Origin: CAWEWH01 sp963812775
Lineage (GTDB): Bacteria; Pseudomonadota; Alphaproteobacteria; Rhizobiales; Beijerinckiaceae
Assembly: GCA_963812775.1 (NCBI GenBank)
Contig: CAWEWH010000003.1
Coordinates: 417,117 to 481,116 of the forward strand
Direction of reading: 5' to 3'
Length of the DNA stretch: 64,000 bases
This document shows, in pieces, positions 10,631 to 19,752 of this stretch. The notes under the pieces were generated by a model. The model worked only from the letters and a program-made list of their open reading frames with translations, ran no database searches and was not told the DNA's origin. A program made the position numbers and the translations under genes. Each line of letters starts with the position of its first letter. Position 1 is the stretch's first letter.

Positions 10631-11332
10631 TCAGACCTCCAGCCATTCCTTGCGCACCGCCGCGTTTGCCGCGAGATCGGCGGGCGTGCCCTCGAACACG
10701 ATGTGGCCGTGCCCCATCACGTAGAGACGGTGCGTGATCTTCAGCGCGATGGTGAGCTTCTGCTCGACCAGGAGGATCGAGATGCCGCGGCCGCGATCTG
10801 CTTCCAGCAGCTCGCCGACGAGCTCGACCATCATCGGCGCCAGCCCCTCGGTCGGCTCGTCGATCATGACCAGCTCGGGGTCGCCCATGAGCGTGCGGCA
10901 CATGGTGAGCATCTGCTGCTCGCCGCCGGACAGCACGCCGGCCGGCGTGTCGCCGCGCTCGTCGAGGCGTGGGAAGAGCTTGAACATGTCGTCCATCGTC
11001 CAGCGCTCGCTCTCCTTCGTGCGTCTTCTGGCCGAGGAGCAGGTTCTGGCGCACGGTGAGCGACGGGAAGATGTCGCGGTTCTCCGGCACATAGCCGAGG
11101 CCCGAGATGGGCGATCTGGTGCGGCTTCAGGCCGGCGATCTCGCGCGCCCTTGAAGCGGATCGAGCCCGCCGGCGGCACGTCGCCCATGATCGCCTTGAT
11201 GGTGGTCGAGCGGCCGACGCCGTTGCGGCCGAGCAGGCTGACGATCTCGCCCTCGCGCGACGTCGAAGCTCGACGCCCTGCAGGATGTGGCTCTTGCCGT
11301 AATAGGCGTGCAGGTCGCGTGACCTCGAGCAT
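10631..11332 (-). CDS. livF: Branched-chain amino-acid-type ABC ATPase LivF (frameshifts)
   Basis: Second ATP-binding subunit of a Liv-type importer. The protein reads MLEVT, then in another frame DLHAYYGKSHILQGVEL, then EGEIVSLLGRNGVGRSTTIKAIMGD (Walker A region, with Arg in place of the usual Lys at GVGRST), LSGGEQQMLTMCRTLMGDP (signature) and LVMIDEPTEGLAP (Walker B). The C-terminus ends AANAAVRKEWLEV. There are two to three single-base shifts, including an extra C near 11320. The GVGRST Lys-to-Arg change may itself be a sequence error. The LivG reading frame runs into this gene without a stop, so LivG and LivF may be one polypeptide. Confidence 0.75.
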   Translation of the reverse strand: MLEVTRPARLLRQEPHPAGRRASTSREGEIVSLLGRNGVGRSTTIKAIMGDVPPAGSIRFKGARDRRPEAAPDRPSRASAMCRRTATSSRRSPCARTCSSARRRTKESERWTMDDMFKLFPRLDERGDTPAGVLSGGEQQMLTMCRTLMGDPELVMIDEPTEGLAPMMVELVGELLEADRGRGISILLVEQKLTIALKITHRLYVMGHGHIVFEGTPADLAANAAVRKEWLEV

Positions 11333-12102
11333 GAGCGCTGCCGTCAAGTCGACCGTGCCGAGATAGGCTTCGCGCACCGCCGGGTTCGCGCGGATCTTGA
11401 CGGGCGTGTCGCTGGCGATGATCTGGCCGTAGACCAGCACGCGAGATGCGGTCCGCGAGGCCGAACACCACGCTCATGTCGTGCTCGACCATGACCAGCG
11501 TGCGTCCCTCGCGAGATCTTGCGGATCAAGGCCGACGGCGTTCTCGGTTTCCGGCGCGGCTCATGCCGGCGGTCGGCTCGTCGAGCAGGATCACGTCGGC
11601 GCCGCCCGCGATGGTGATGCCGATCTCGAGCGCGCGCTGCTCGGCATAGGTGAGCACGCCGGCCTGCATGTCGCGCCGGGCGGTCATGCCGATGGCTGCT
11701 CATGATCTCCTCGGAGCGCGCGCGCACGTCGCGCGAGACTGTCGATGCCGCGCCAGAAGGCGTACTTGTAGCCGAGCGACCACAGCACGCGCGCAGCGGA
11801 TGTTCTCGTAGACCGACAGCCGCGGGAAGATGTTGGTCACCTGGAAGCTGCGCGACAGGCCGCGCCGGTTGATCTCGTATGGGCTAAGACGCCCGGTGAT
11901 GTCTCGCCCTTCAGCCGGATCGTGCCGGAGCTGAGCCGGGAAGCGGCCGCTGATCAGATTGAACAGCGTCGACTTGCCGGCGCCGTTCGGGCCGATGATG
12001 GCGTGGCGCTCGCCGCGCGGCGATGTCGAGGGTGACGCCGCGGATGATCTCGGTCGGCCCGAAGTTCTTGCGCACGTCCTCGAGCGACAAGGCCGCGGTC
12101 AC
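11333..12102 (-). CDS. livG: Branched-chain amino-acid-type ABC ATPase LivG (frameshifts)
   Basis: First ATP-binding subunit of the importer. It begins at a GTG at 12102 (MTAALSLEDVRKNFGPTEI) that overlaps the livM stop as GTGA. Fragments in several frames supply the Walker A region (IIGPNGAGKST), SFQVTNIFPRLSVYENIR (Q-loop), LTYAEQRALEIGITIAGGAD (signature region) and ILLDEPTAGMSR (Walker B). The C-terminus ends IRANPAVREAYLGTVDLTAA and continues in frame into the LivF start with no stop codon. Four or more single-base shifts are needed, so the exact C-terminus is uncertain. LivG proteins have the insertion after Walker A seen here. Confidence 0.72.
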
Positions 12103-13416
12103 GGCTCATCCCTCCCGTGTGCCTTGGCGCGAGCTCGCGCCCCAGGCGTCGCTGACCATGCGGCCACAACTTCACCGGTCAGCGAAGCCGCCGACCGCAG
12201 GATGAGCGCGATCGATGCGACCCAAGGGCATGACCGAGGTGCCGTCGAGCGTCATGTACAGGACGTGCCTCATGCGAGCCCTCCGCCGCCTTGCACCAGC
12301 ATGTGATAGGCGATCTCGATCAGCACGATGCCGCCGATGAGCGCGATCGCGAGCGGCATCGTGAGCGACGACATAAGGCACGACGAGGCGGCCGAGTTGA
12401 CGCCGTGCGGACCGCCGGCTCGTGCATCAGCACCAGCCGACGATGCCGCCGGGGAAGAACATGACGCACAGGATGAACATGAGGCCGAAATAGAGCAGCC
12501 AGGCACCGGTGATGTCGGTCAGCATGATCTGCAGGAAGGTGATCAGGATGGCGCCGACGATCGGGCCCGCGAAGGCCCCGACGCCGCCGATGAAGGCCAT
12601 CAGCAGCACCACGCCGGATTGCTGCGCGCCAACCGAGGCAGCGTTCATGATCTCGAAGTTGATGGCCGCGAGCCCGCCGGCGATCCCGGCGAAGAAGGCG
12701 GCGAGGCAGAAGGCGATGAAGCGCACCGCCTGGGTGCTGTAGCCGACGAACTCGGCGCGCTCGGGGTTGTCGCGCACCGCGTTGCACATGCGGCCGAACG
12801 GCGTGCGCGTGAACGCGTACATGGCAGGATGCACGACGAAGGTCCACGCCGCGATCAGGTAGTAGACCTGGAGCTGCGGGCCGAAATTCAACCCGAAGAG
12901 CGGCGCGAGCTTGGTGCGGTTCGTCGGTGATGCCCTCCTCGCCGCCGAAGAAGCCGCGCATGATCAGCGAGCACGCCGCCACCAGCTCGGCGAGGCCGAG
13001 CGAGATCATGGCGAAGACCGTGCCGGCGCGGCGCGTCGAGAGCCAGCCGAAGACGATGCCGAAGAACAGGCCGGCGAGGCCGGCGAACAGCGGCACCAGC
13101 GGCAGCGGGATCGGCAAGCCGTTGCGCGCGATCACGTTCATCGCGTGGATGGCGACGAAGCCGCCGAGGCCGTAGTAGACGGCGTGGCCGAACGACAGCA
13201 GGCCGGTCTGGCCGAGCAGCATGTTGTAGCTCAAGCGCGAAGACGATCGCGATGCCCATCAGGCTCATCATGGTGAGCGCCAGGCCCGACGGAAACATCA
13301 CTGGCAGCACGGCGAACAGGACGGCGAGCACGATCCAGATGCGCGCTCTCGCGCACGACGGTCCTGACGTCCCATGCCGTCGCCTGTGACCGCTGAGCTT
13401 CGTGGGCGGCTGTCAT
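12099..13416 (-). CDS. livM: Liv-type ABC permease LivM with C-terminal extension (frameshifts)
   Basis: Inner-membrane permease of the LivM family. It starts MTAAHEAQRSQATAWDVRTV at 13416, overlapping the livH stop as ATGA. The core is seen in two frames: LAVLFAVLPVMFPSGLALTM, then SYNMLLGQTGLLSFGHAVYY (family signature), RAGTVFAMISLGLAELVAAC and FGRMCNAVRDNPERAEFVGY. After the usual end (VMFFPGGIVG), coding continues for about 110 residues. These include one or two more hydrophobic segments (TMPLAIALIGGIVLIEIAYH and a later VGG-containing stretch) before ending in KAHGRDEP with a TGA that overlaps the livG GTG. The extension looks genuine because its end couples to livG. About four frameshifts are present. 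Confidence 0.72.
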
Positions 13417-14352
13417 GTCTCGCGCGTCCCCATGAGGCCGGTCGGCTTGATGATCAGCACGAGCACCAGGAGCAGGTAGGGAATGATCGGCGCGATCTGC
13501 GCCACCGTGACCCGCCAGAGGTCACCGAGCGCAGCGTCGCGAGCAGCCGGGCCCGAAGAGGTCGGCGAGCGAGTAGTTGATCGCGACCGCGAACGTCTGG
13601 ATGAGGCCGATCAGCAGCGAGGCGACGAAGGCGCCGGTCAGCGACCCGAGGCCGCCCACGACGATGACGACGAACAGGATCGGCCCGAGCAGCGCCGCCA
13701 TGGTCGGCTGCGTCACGAAGGCGGGGCCGGCGATGACGCCGGCCAGGCCGGCGAGCGCCGAGCCGACGCCGAACACCAGCATGAACACCCGCGGCACGTT
13801 GTGGCCGAGCATCGCCACCATGTGCGGATGGGTCAGCGCCGCCTGGATGATCAGGCCGATGCGCGTCCTCGTCAGCACGACGATGAGGAACACGAACATG
13901 GCGATCGCCGTGACCAGCATGAACAGCTGTAGGCGGGATAGGTCGTGCCGAAGAGCGTGAAGGCGGCGAAGTCGAGGGACGGCGGCACCCGGTAGTCCAC
14001 CGGCAGCTTGCCCCAGAACATGTTGCACGAGCTCCTCGATCACGAAGGCGAGCCCGAAGGTGAAGAGCAGCTCGGCGACATGGCCGTGCCGGTGCACGTG
14101 CCGCAGCCCGTAGCGCTCGACCACCGCGCCGATGACGCCGACGATGAGCGGCGCCAGGACGAAGCCCGGCCAGAAGCCGACATGGCGGCTGATCTGGAAG
14201 CCGAAATAGGCGCCCAGCATGTAGAAGCTGGCATGGGCGAAGTTGAGCACGCCCATCATCGAGAAGATGAGCGTGAGCCCGCTCGCCAGCATGAACAGCA
14301 GCATGCCGTAGAGCACGCCGTTCAAGGTCGAGAAGGTGATCAGCTCGAGCAT
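13413..14352 (-). CDS. livH: Liv-type ABC permease LivH (frameshifts)
   Basis: Inner-membrane permease of the LivH family, about 312 residues. It starts MLELITFSTLNGVLYGMLLF at 14352, and has the family sequence LIFSMMGVLNFAHASFYMLG. The frame is open to about 14025, shifts within HVLGQ/LPGAAV, resumes TAIAMFVFLIVVLTRTRIGL and GLGSLTGAFVASLLIGLIQT, then shifts again near 13540. The C-terminus reads PYLLLVLVLIIKPTGLMGTR and stops in an ATGA overlap with livM. It lies downstream of livK after a 74-nt spacer holding a strong hairpin. Confidence 0.78.
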
Positions 14353-14372
14353 GGCCCCCTCGAGAACGCAAT

Positions 14373-14402
14373 CGGCCGGACGGCATCATCGCCGCCCGGC
14401 CG
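14373..14402 (-). other. Stem-loop between livK and livH
   Basis: On the transcribed strand, a 12-bp stem (CGGCCGGGCGGC pairing with GCCGTCCGGCCG, one G-U pair) encloses the 6-nt loop GATGAT. It lies 24 nt after the livK stop and has no following U-tract. It is better read as an mRNA-stabilising or partial-termination element than as a full terminator. Confidence 0.6.
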
Positions 14403-14426
14403 CAAACTTGCAATCCGGTACGCGCC

Positions 14427-15659
14427 TCAGGACGGCTTGTTCATCTTGCAGGTGGTCGGCAGGACGGTGTCCTTGAGCTCGATCTTCGTGATGTCGGTCC
14501 AGCCCCAGCCGGTGTTCTCCTCGTCGAACTTCTCGCCGGGCTTCAGCGGGCCGAAGGTGGCGATGTACATGGGCTGGAAGAACTGGTGGTCGTCCGCGCG
14601 CATGTAGCCCTCGCCGCCGTTGAACAGCTCGACCTTCATGTTGTCGAGCCTGGCGCGCGACCTTGGGGTTCGTCCGACTTCGCCTCGTTGATGGCCTTGG
14701 CCAGCATCGTCATCTGGTTGTAGGCGCGCGGATAGAAGAACCGACGCCGACCCGACTTGGCGCGGAACGCCTCCTCGATCCTCTCCGACTCGGCGTGCTT
14801 GATGTTCGGGAAACCCTCAGCTGATCGTGAAGACGCGATTGGCGAGGCCGGTCTGCTTGATCGCCGGTCGGACCGCCGGCGCCGCCCGCATAGTAGGTGT
14901 ACCAGTCGACCTGCAGGCCCGGCGTCTGCCGCCGCCTTGAGCAGCAGCGCGAAGTCCTGGCCCCAGTTGCCGGTGATGACGCTGTCGGCGCCCGACGCCT
15001 TGATCTTGGCGACGTAAGGCGCGAAGTCGGTGATCTTCAGCAGCGGATGCAGCTCGTCGCCGACGATCTGGATGTCGGGGCGCTTCTCCTTGAGCTGCTT
15101 CACCGCCTCCGTGCGGACCGCCTGGCCGAACGAGTAGTCCTGGTTGATCAGGTAGACCTTCTTGATGTTCTGGCGCGGCCTTCATGAAGGTCGTCAGCGC
15201 CGCCATCTTGATGTCGGAATTGGCGTCCCAGCGGAAGTGCCAGAAGCTGCACTTGTCGTTGGTGAGAACCGGATCGACCGCCGCATAGTTGAGGTAGATG
15301 ACCTCCTTGCCAGGGTTGCGCTCGTTGTGCTTGGCCACGAAATCGCTGAGCGCTGCTGCGACCGACGAGCCGTTGCCCTGGGTGAGGATGCGGATGCCCT
15401 GATCGATCGCCTTTTGGGCCTGGACCAGCGATTCCTGCGGATTGGTCTTGTTGTCGAAGGCGACGATCTCGAGCTTCTTGCCGTTGACGCCGCCCTTGGC
15501 GTTGATCTCGTCGGCGAGAAGCTGGAAAATCTTCAGACCGACTTCGCCGATCGACGCGCCGCCACCCGACAGTGGATCGATGTAGGCGATCTTTACGTTC
15601 TGCGCCTGCGCGCCAAAGGCCATGAGGCCGAAGGCAAGCGCTGCGATAACGCGCTTCAT
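14427..15659 (-). CDS. livK: Liv-type substrate-binding protein LivK (frameshifts)
   Basis: Periplasmic binding protein of the Leu/Ile/Val-binding family, about 410 residues. Residues 1-19 are a signal peptide (MKRVIAALAFGLMAFGAQAQ). The mature N-terminus reads NVKIAYIDPLSGGGASIGEV, typical of the family. Downstream pieces in other frames include SVITGNWGQDFALLLKAAAD, FYPRAYNQMTMLAKAINEA and the C-terminus TVLPTTCKMNKPS. Three to four single-base shifts occur between about 15180 and 14640. The ligand cannot be told from the sequence: such proteins bind amino acids, amides, urea or aromatic acids. It is first in a livKHMGF operon. Confidence 0.78.
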
Positions 15660-16025
15660 GAGTTTCCTCCGAGTTGAATATTAGGACAAAAACTGTCGCT
15701 GGCGGCACTTGTTAGGCACCGCTGCAATCGTGTCAACGGGCCATGAAAAATTTCCGCGAGCACCACTGCTGCCCCAGCCGCGTACGGAACGGGCGCCGCA
15801 AAGAGAGCGAAATCGCCCAAATGCCAAGGCGACGCTGTCGCAGCATCCCATGGGCTGCTTGACGAGGACGGGGATATTGCCGCAAGCGAGCCGCGGCGCA
15901 GCCGCCGCCTTGCCCTGCGCATGGCCTTGGCCAAAGCGCCGTCTGGAGCTGCGCCACTCTTGCGGGGCGGGTGCCGCGCCCTGGCATACCCAATGCGATC
16001 CAAGCGTCGTCTGGGAGGACGGGAC
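15660..16025. other. livK / histidine-phosphatase divergent spacer
   Basis: 366 bases between two divergent genes. It must hold the livK promoter and ribosome-binding site (GGAGGAAAC just before livK on the minus strand) and the promoter of the phosphatase. I see no conserved gene or RNA in it. An in-frame ATG at 15921 would lengthen the phosphatase, but the extra 35 residues look non-homologous. Confidence 0.4.
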
Positions 16026-16691
16026 ATGACCGCGGAGCAAGGTCGGACTGTGCGCTGGTGGTGGGTCCGACATGCGCCCGTGCCCGACGGTGGCCGCATC
16101 TATGGCCAGCACGACCTCGACTGCGACTGCAGCGAGGCGCACGTCTTCGCGGCCGTGGCGAAGTGCCTGCCGGCCGATGCCCTGTGGGTCACGAGCCAGC
16201 TTGCCCGCACCAAGCAGACGGCCGCCGCGCTCAGGGCCGCCATGGGCGGCATGGTGAACGAGCCCACCGTCGTGCCCGAATTCGCCGAGCAGCACCTTGG
16301 CGAATGGCAAGGGCTCGCGCGCAAGGAGTTCTTCGCCAGCCGCGAGCCGCGTCACCATTTCTGGTTCGGCCCCGCCGACGAAGAGCCGCCCGGGGGCGAG
16401 AGCTTTGGCGCGCTGGTAGGGCGCGCCAAGGTAGCCATCATGCGGCTGACGCGTGAGCATGGCGGCCGCGACATCATCGCGGTGGGGCACGGGGGCACCA
16501 TCAAGGCAGCCCTCGCGCTCGCCCTTGATCTCGACCCGGAAGCCTGCCTCGCCTTCGTGATCGACAATTGCTCGATCACCCGCCTCGACTATCTCGGCGG
16601 CGATGCGCGCTATCATTGGCGCGTCGCGGCGGTGAATTACCGGCCCTGGGCCGACGCACAATTCAGCGGGCAGTCGATCCGGCTGGCTTAG
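16026..16691 (+). CDS. Histidine phosphatase family protein (phosphoglycerate mutase-like)
   Basis: Cytoplasmic phosphatase or mutase of the histidine phosphatase superfamily, 221 residues. The catalytic RH pair is in WWVRHAPVPDGG, and the second catalytic His is in AVGHGGTIK near residue 155. The acidic residue of the family lies in EFAEQHLGEWQG. Substrate is unknown; the branch includes alpha-ribazole phosphatase and broad-specificity phosphatases. The start MTAEQGRTVR at 16026 follows a GGGAGGACGGGAC ribosome-binding region. The frame is intact, and the gene converges on the next SDR with a 37-nt spacer. Confidence 0.75.
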   Translation: MTAEQGRTVRWWWVRHAPVPDGGRIYGQHDLDCDCSEAHVFAAVAKCLPADALWVTSQLARTKQTAAALRAAMGGMVNEPTVVPEFAEQHLGEWQGLARKEFFASREPRHHFWFGPADEEPPGGESFGALVGRAKVAIMRLTREHGGRDIIAVGHGGTIKAALALALDLDPEACLAFVIDNCSITRLDYLGGDARYHWRVAAVNYRPWADAQFSGQSIRLA

Positions 16692-16728
16692 GAATGACAG
16701 ACGACGGAGGGGCGGAAGAGAGTCAGGC

Positions 16729-17517
16729 TCAACCGTTCTCCACCTTCAGGCTTCGCTGCAGCTTGGCCATGCCGCCGATCCAGCGGTCATAATTGTCCGT
16801 CTTGCGCTTCATGTAGCCGGCAACCTGCGGGTGCGGAAGGATCACGAAAGTCTCGGCCTCGAGACCCTTGATGGCCGCCTCGGCCAGTTCCTCGACGGTG
16901 AGCACGCCGTCGACGTGCTGGGCGCCGCGGCCGCCGGAACGGAGCATGGGCGTGTCGACGGCCTGCGGGCACAGGATGGAAACCCGGATGCCCTGGTCGC
17001 GATGGGTGATGGCGAGGATCTCGCCGAAGCCGACGGCCGCGTGCTTGGTGGTGGCATAGACGGCGTTACCGATCTGGCTGAGCAGGCCGGCAGCCGAGAC
17101 CGTGTTGAGGAAATATCCACCGCCGCGGGCGATCATGCGCGGCAGGAGTGCGCGGGCCGCATAGACGTGGGCCATGACGTTTACGGCATAGCCGCGCTCC
17201 CAGGCCTCGTTGGGCGACGATGCCGCATCGTCGGGGCGGCCCCCGAACGCGCCGATGCCGGCGTTCGAGCAGAACAGGTCGATCGGCCCCAGGCTCCGCT
17301 CCGTCTCGTCGACAAGGCGCACGATGTCCGCCTCGCGGGCAACGTCGCACGTGAACGCCCTGCCACCCACCGCCCGCGCCACCTCTGCGGCCTTGCCGCC
17401 GTCGAGATCAGCGACCGCGATCGCTTTGGCGCCCTCACGCTGGAAACGCTCGCACAGCGCCTTGCCGATGCCGCTGCCGCCGCCCGTCACCACCACAACC
17501 TTGCCGGAGACTTTCAT
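16729..17517 (-). CDS. SDR family NAD(P)-dependent oxidoreductase
   Basis: Classical short-chain dehydrogenase, 262 residues. It has the cofactor motif TGGGSGIGKA (residues 11-20), a DLDGG acidic turn suggesting NAD preference, SNAGIGAFG (NAG motif), the catalytic Ser in NTVSAAGLL and the YATTKHA Tyr-x3-Lys pair. Substrate is not predictable; similar enzymes act on secondary alcohols in lipid or steroid catabolism. The start is the ATG at 17517 (MKVSGKVVVV) with TGAGGAGGAT upstream. It is divergent from the peptide-type ABC operon. Confidence 0.78.
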   Translation of the reverse strand: MKVSGKVVVVTGGGSGIGKALCERFQREGAKAIAVADLDGGKAAEVARAVGGRAFTCDVAREADIVRLVDETERSLGPIDLFCSNAGIGAFGGRPDDAASSPNEAWERGYAVNVMAHVYAARALLPRMIARGGGYFLNTVSAAGLLSQIGNAVYATTKHAAVGFGEILAITHRDQGIRVSILCPQAVDTPMLRSGGRGAQHVDGVLTVEELAEAAIKGLEAETFVILPHPQVAGYMKRKTDNYDRWIGGMAKLQRSLKVENG

Positions 17518-17843
17518 GGCATCCTCCTCAGACCCGCGACAGTGGCGGGCGCTCTCCCCAAACAACTCTCTATCCCCCGACACTAAGCTTGCCGAGGCCA
17601 AATGCAGCTCGAAGGCGCGCAGCGCCGGTTCCGGTTTACACCCTCGGTACCGCCGTCTAGGATCGCAGAAAATGCGGGGCGAAACGCCCCCGGAATGAGT
17701 TTGCAGGGCTGCGTGGAGGAAACCGCCAGCATGGTTGAGGGAGTGGTATGGACGCCGGGAGTTCCCCCGGTGGCGATTTGCTGCATCCGCAGCCGATCCT
17801 GCGCCCGCCCATCGCTTGAGCGCGATTGGCACGGGAGAGCTTG
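17518..17843. other. Divergent regulatory region before the peptide-type ABC operon
   Basis: 326 bases between the SDR and the ABC permease. It holds a compact inverted repeat GGGGCGAAACGCCCC (17676-17690). Just after it is an open frame of 49 codons (ATG at 17695) whose TGA at 17842-17844 overlaps the permease ATG as TGATG. No family match is visible for the short frame, so it may be chance or a leader peptide. Promoters for both flanking genes must lie here. Confidence 0.4.
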
Positions 17844-18800
17844 ATGCGCGGCTACTTCCTGCGTCGCCTCGTTGCTCTCATCCCCACCCTGTTCTTTGCC
17901 AGCGTCATTGTCTTCGTCACCGTTCGTCTCATTCCGGGTGACATCATCGACATGATGCTGTCGCAGAACGATATCAGCGCCAACAAGCAAAGCCGCATGC
18001 AGCTCGAAGCGGCGCTTGGCCTCGATACTCCAATCTACATCCAATACTTCCGTTGGATCGGCGCCCTCCTGTTCGAGGGCAGTCTCGGCCGTTCGCTGTG
18101 GCAGAACACGCCGGTGATGGAGGACATCCTGCATCGCTTGCCGGTCACCTTCGAGCTCGGTCTCTACGCGCTAATCGTTTCCCTCATCGTCGGCATCCCC
18201 ATCGGCGTCTACTCAGCCATCCGCCAAGACACCACCGGCGACTACATCGCCCGCTCCTTCGCCATTCTGGCACTAGCGCTGCCTGGCTTCTGGGTCGCGA
18301 CGCTCGTTATGGTGCTGCCGTCGATCTGGTGGGGCTGGTCGCCGGCCGTTAAGTACACTTCCTTCGCGCAGGATCCGCTCGCCCATATCGGCCAACTCAT
18401 CATCCCGAGCCTCATCCTCGGCAAGGCGTTTGCGGCGGTCATCATGCGGCTGTCGCGCGCCACCATGCTGGAAGTATTGCGCCAGGACTATATCCGCACT
18501 GCCCAGGCGAAGGGGCTACCAATGCGTACCGTGGTGACGCGCCACGCGTTGCGCAACGCGCTCATCCCCGTCGTCACCCTCGTCGGTCTGCAGGCGCCGC
18601 TCCTGTTCGGCGGCGCCGTCATCATGGAGCAGATTTTCGTCATCCCGGGCATGGGTCTCCTGCTGCTCGAGGCGGTGAGCACCCGCGACTATCCGATCAT
18701 CACGGGCGTGTTCCTGATCGTCGGCGTCGCCGTGGTTTTCATCAATCTCCTGGTCGACCTGAGCTACGGACTGCTTGATCCCAAGGTGAGGCACCGCTGA
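17844..18800 (+). CDS. Oligopeptide/nickel-family ABC permease (DppB-like)
   Basis: Inner-membrane permease, 318 residues, with a first helix at residues 8-28 and the family's N-terminal VTVRLIPGDIIDMML motif region. The periplasmic loop is followed by five further hydrophobic segments, and the EAA-like coupling loop is VLRQDYIRTAQAKGLP. The start at 17844 follows GGGAGAGCTTG. Its stop overlaps the next gene as TGATG. It heads a five-gene importer with two permeases, a family 5 binding protein and two ATPases. Peptides are only one of the substrates carried by this family. Confidence 0.85.
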   Translation: MRGYFLRRLVALIPTLFFASVIVFVTVRLIPGDIIDMMLSQNDISANKQSRMQLEAALGLDTPIYIQYFRWIGALLFEGSLGRSLWQNTPVMEDILHRLPVTFELGLYALIVSLIVGIPIGVYSAIRQDTTGDYIARSFAILALALPGFWVATLVMVLPSIWWGWSPAVKYTSFAQDPLAHIGQLIIPSLILGKAFAAVIMRLSRATMLEVLRQDYIRTAQAKGLPMRTVVTRHALRNALIPVVTLVGLQAPLLFGGAVIMEQIFVIPGMGLLLLEAVSTRDYPIITGVFLIVGVAVVFINLLVDLSYGLLDPKVRHR

Positions 18801-19706
18801 TGGCCGACGTTGCCCAAACAACGACCATCGCGGCCCGCGATCGCCCGCGCCGGCAATCGGCCGCGATCCGTTTCTTGGTCCGCCTCTTCCGCGACAAGCC
18901 GCTGGGCGCCGTCGGCTTCGTCGTCTGCCTGATCTTCCTGTTCTGCGGCATCTTCGCCGATGTCATCGCCCCCTACGGCATGAATTCAGATCATGCCGAT
19001 CAATCGGCTCAAGCCGCCATCATGGGCGTTCCCGCTCGGCACCGACCACCTCGGCCGCGATATCTTCTCGCGCATCCTCTATGGCGCCCAGCTCTCTGTC
19101 ATCATCGGGCTCGCCGCCGCGACGCTGGCCACCGTCATCTCGGTCGTCATCGGCATCACGACGGGCTATCTCGGCGGTCGCTTCGACATGATCGTGCAGC
19201 GCTTTGTCGACGCCTGGCAGAGCTTTCCGGACCTGATCATCCTCATTGTTGTGGTGTCGGTCGTCGGTCCCGGCTTGCCGCAGGTGATCATCATACTCGG
19301 CCTGCTGTTCGGCATCGGCGGCTCGCGCATCATCCGCGGTGCGGCGCTGTCGGTGCGGGAGAACAGCTACGTGCACGCCGCTCAGTCGATCGGCGCCGGC
19401 ACGCCGCGCATCCTGATGCGCCACATTCTGCCCAACGTCATGGCGCCGGTGATCGTGCTGTTCACGACCCGTGTCGGCGCTGTCATCCTGGCGGAGTCGG
19501 CGCTGTCGTTCCTCGGCCTCGGCGTGCCGCCGCCGGCCCCAACCTGGGGCGGCATGCTGAGCGGCTCGGCACGCAGCTACATGTATCTGGCGCCATGGCT
19601 GGCCGTGGCGCCGGGCATCTGCCTGACCATCGTGGTCTACGCCATCAACGTTTTCGGCGACGCGCTACGCGACCTGCTCGATCCGCGTATGCGCGGCAGC
19701 CGCTAG
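18800..19706 (+). CDS. Oligopeptide/nickel-family ABC permease (DppC-like, one frameshift)
   Basis: Second permease, about 302 residues. The N-terminal part (MADVAQTTTIAARDRPRRQS, helix GAVGFVVCLIFLFCGIFADV, then APYGMN) is in one frame. From about 18990 the protein continues in the next frame as PPSWAFPLGTDHLGRDIFSR, a sequence typical of DppC. The coupling loop is NSYVHAAQSIGAGTPRILMR, and the C-terminus ends LRDLLDPRMRGSR. One single-base error near 18980-18995 explains the split. The start overlaps the previous stop. Confidence 0.8.
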
Positions 19707-19752
19707 TGTGAGCCATCTGATCGTAGCTCGGAACGTTCCAGGGAGAACACCC

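Noticed and set aside
15681..16661. Minus-strand frame opposite the histidine phosphatase
   Set aside because: The plus strand carries RHG motifs and a ribosome-binding site; the minus frame has no motif.
17583..18134. Minus-strand frame across the ABC operon start
   Set aside because: Overlaps the DppB-like coding start and has no family match.
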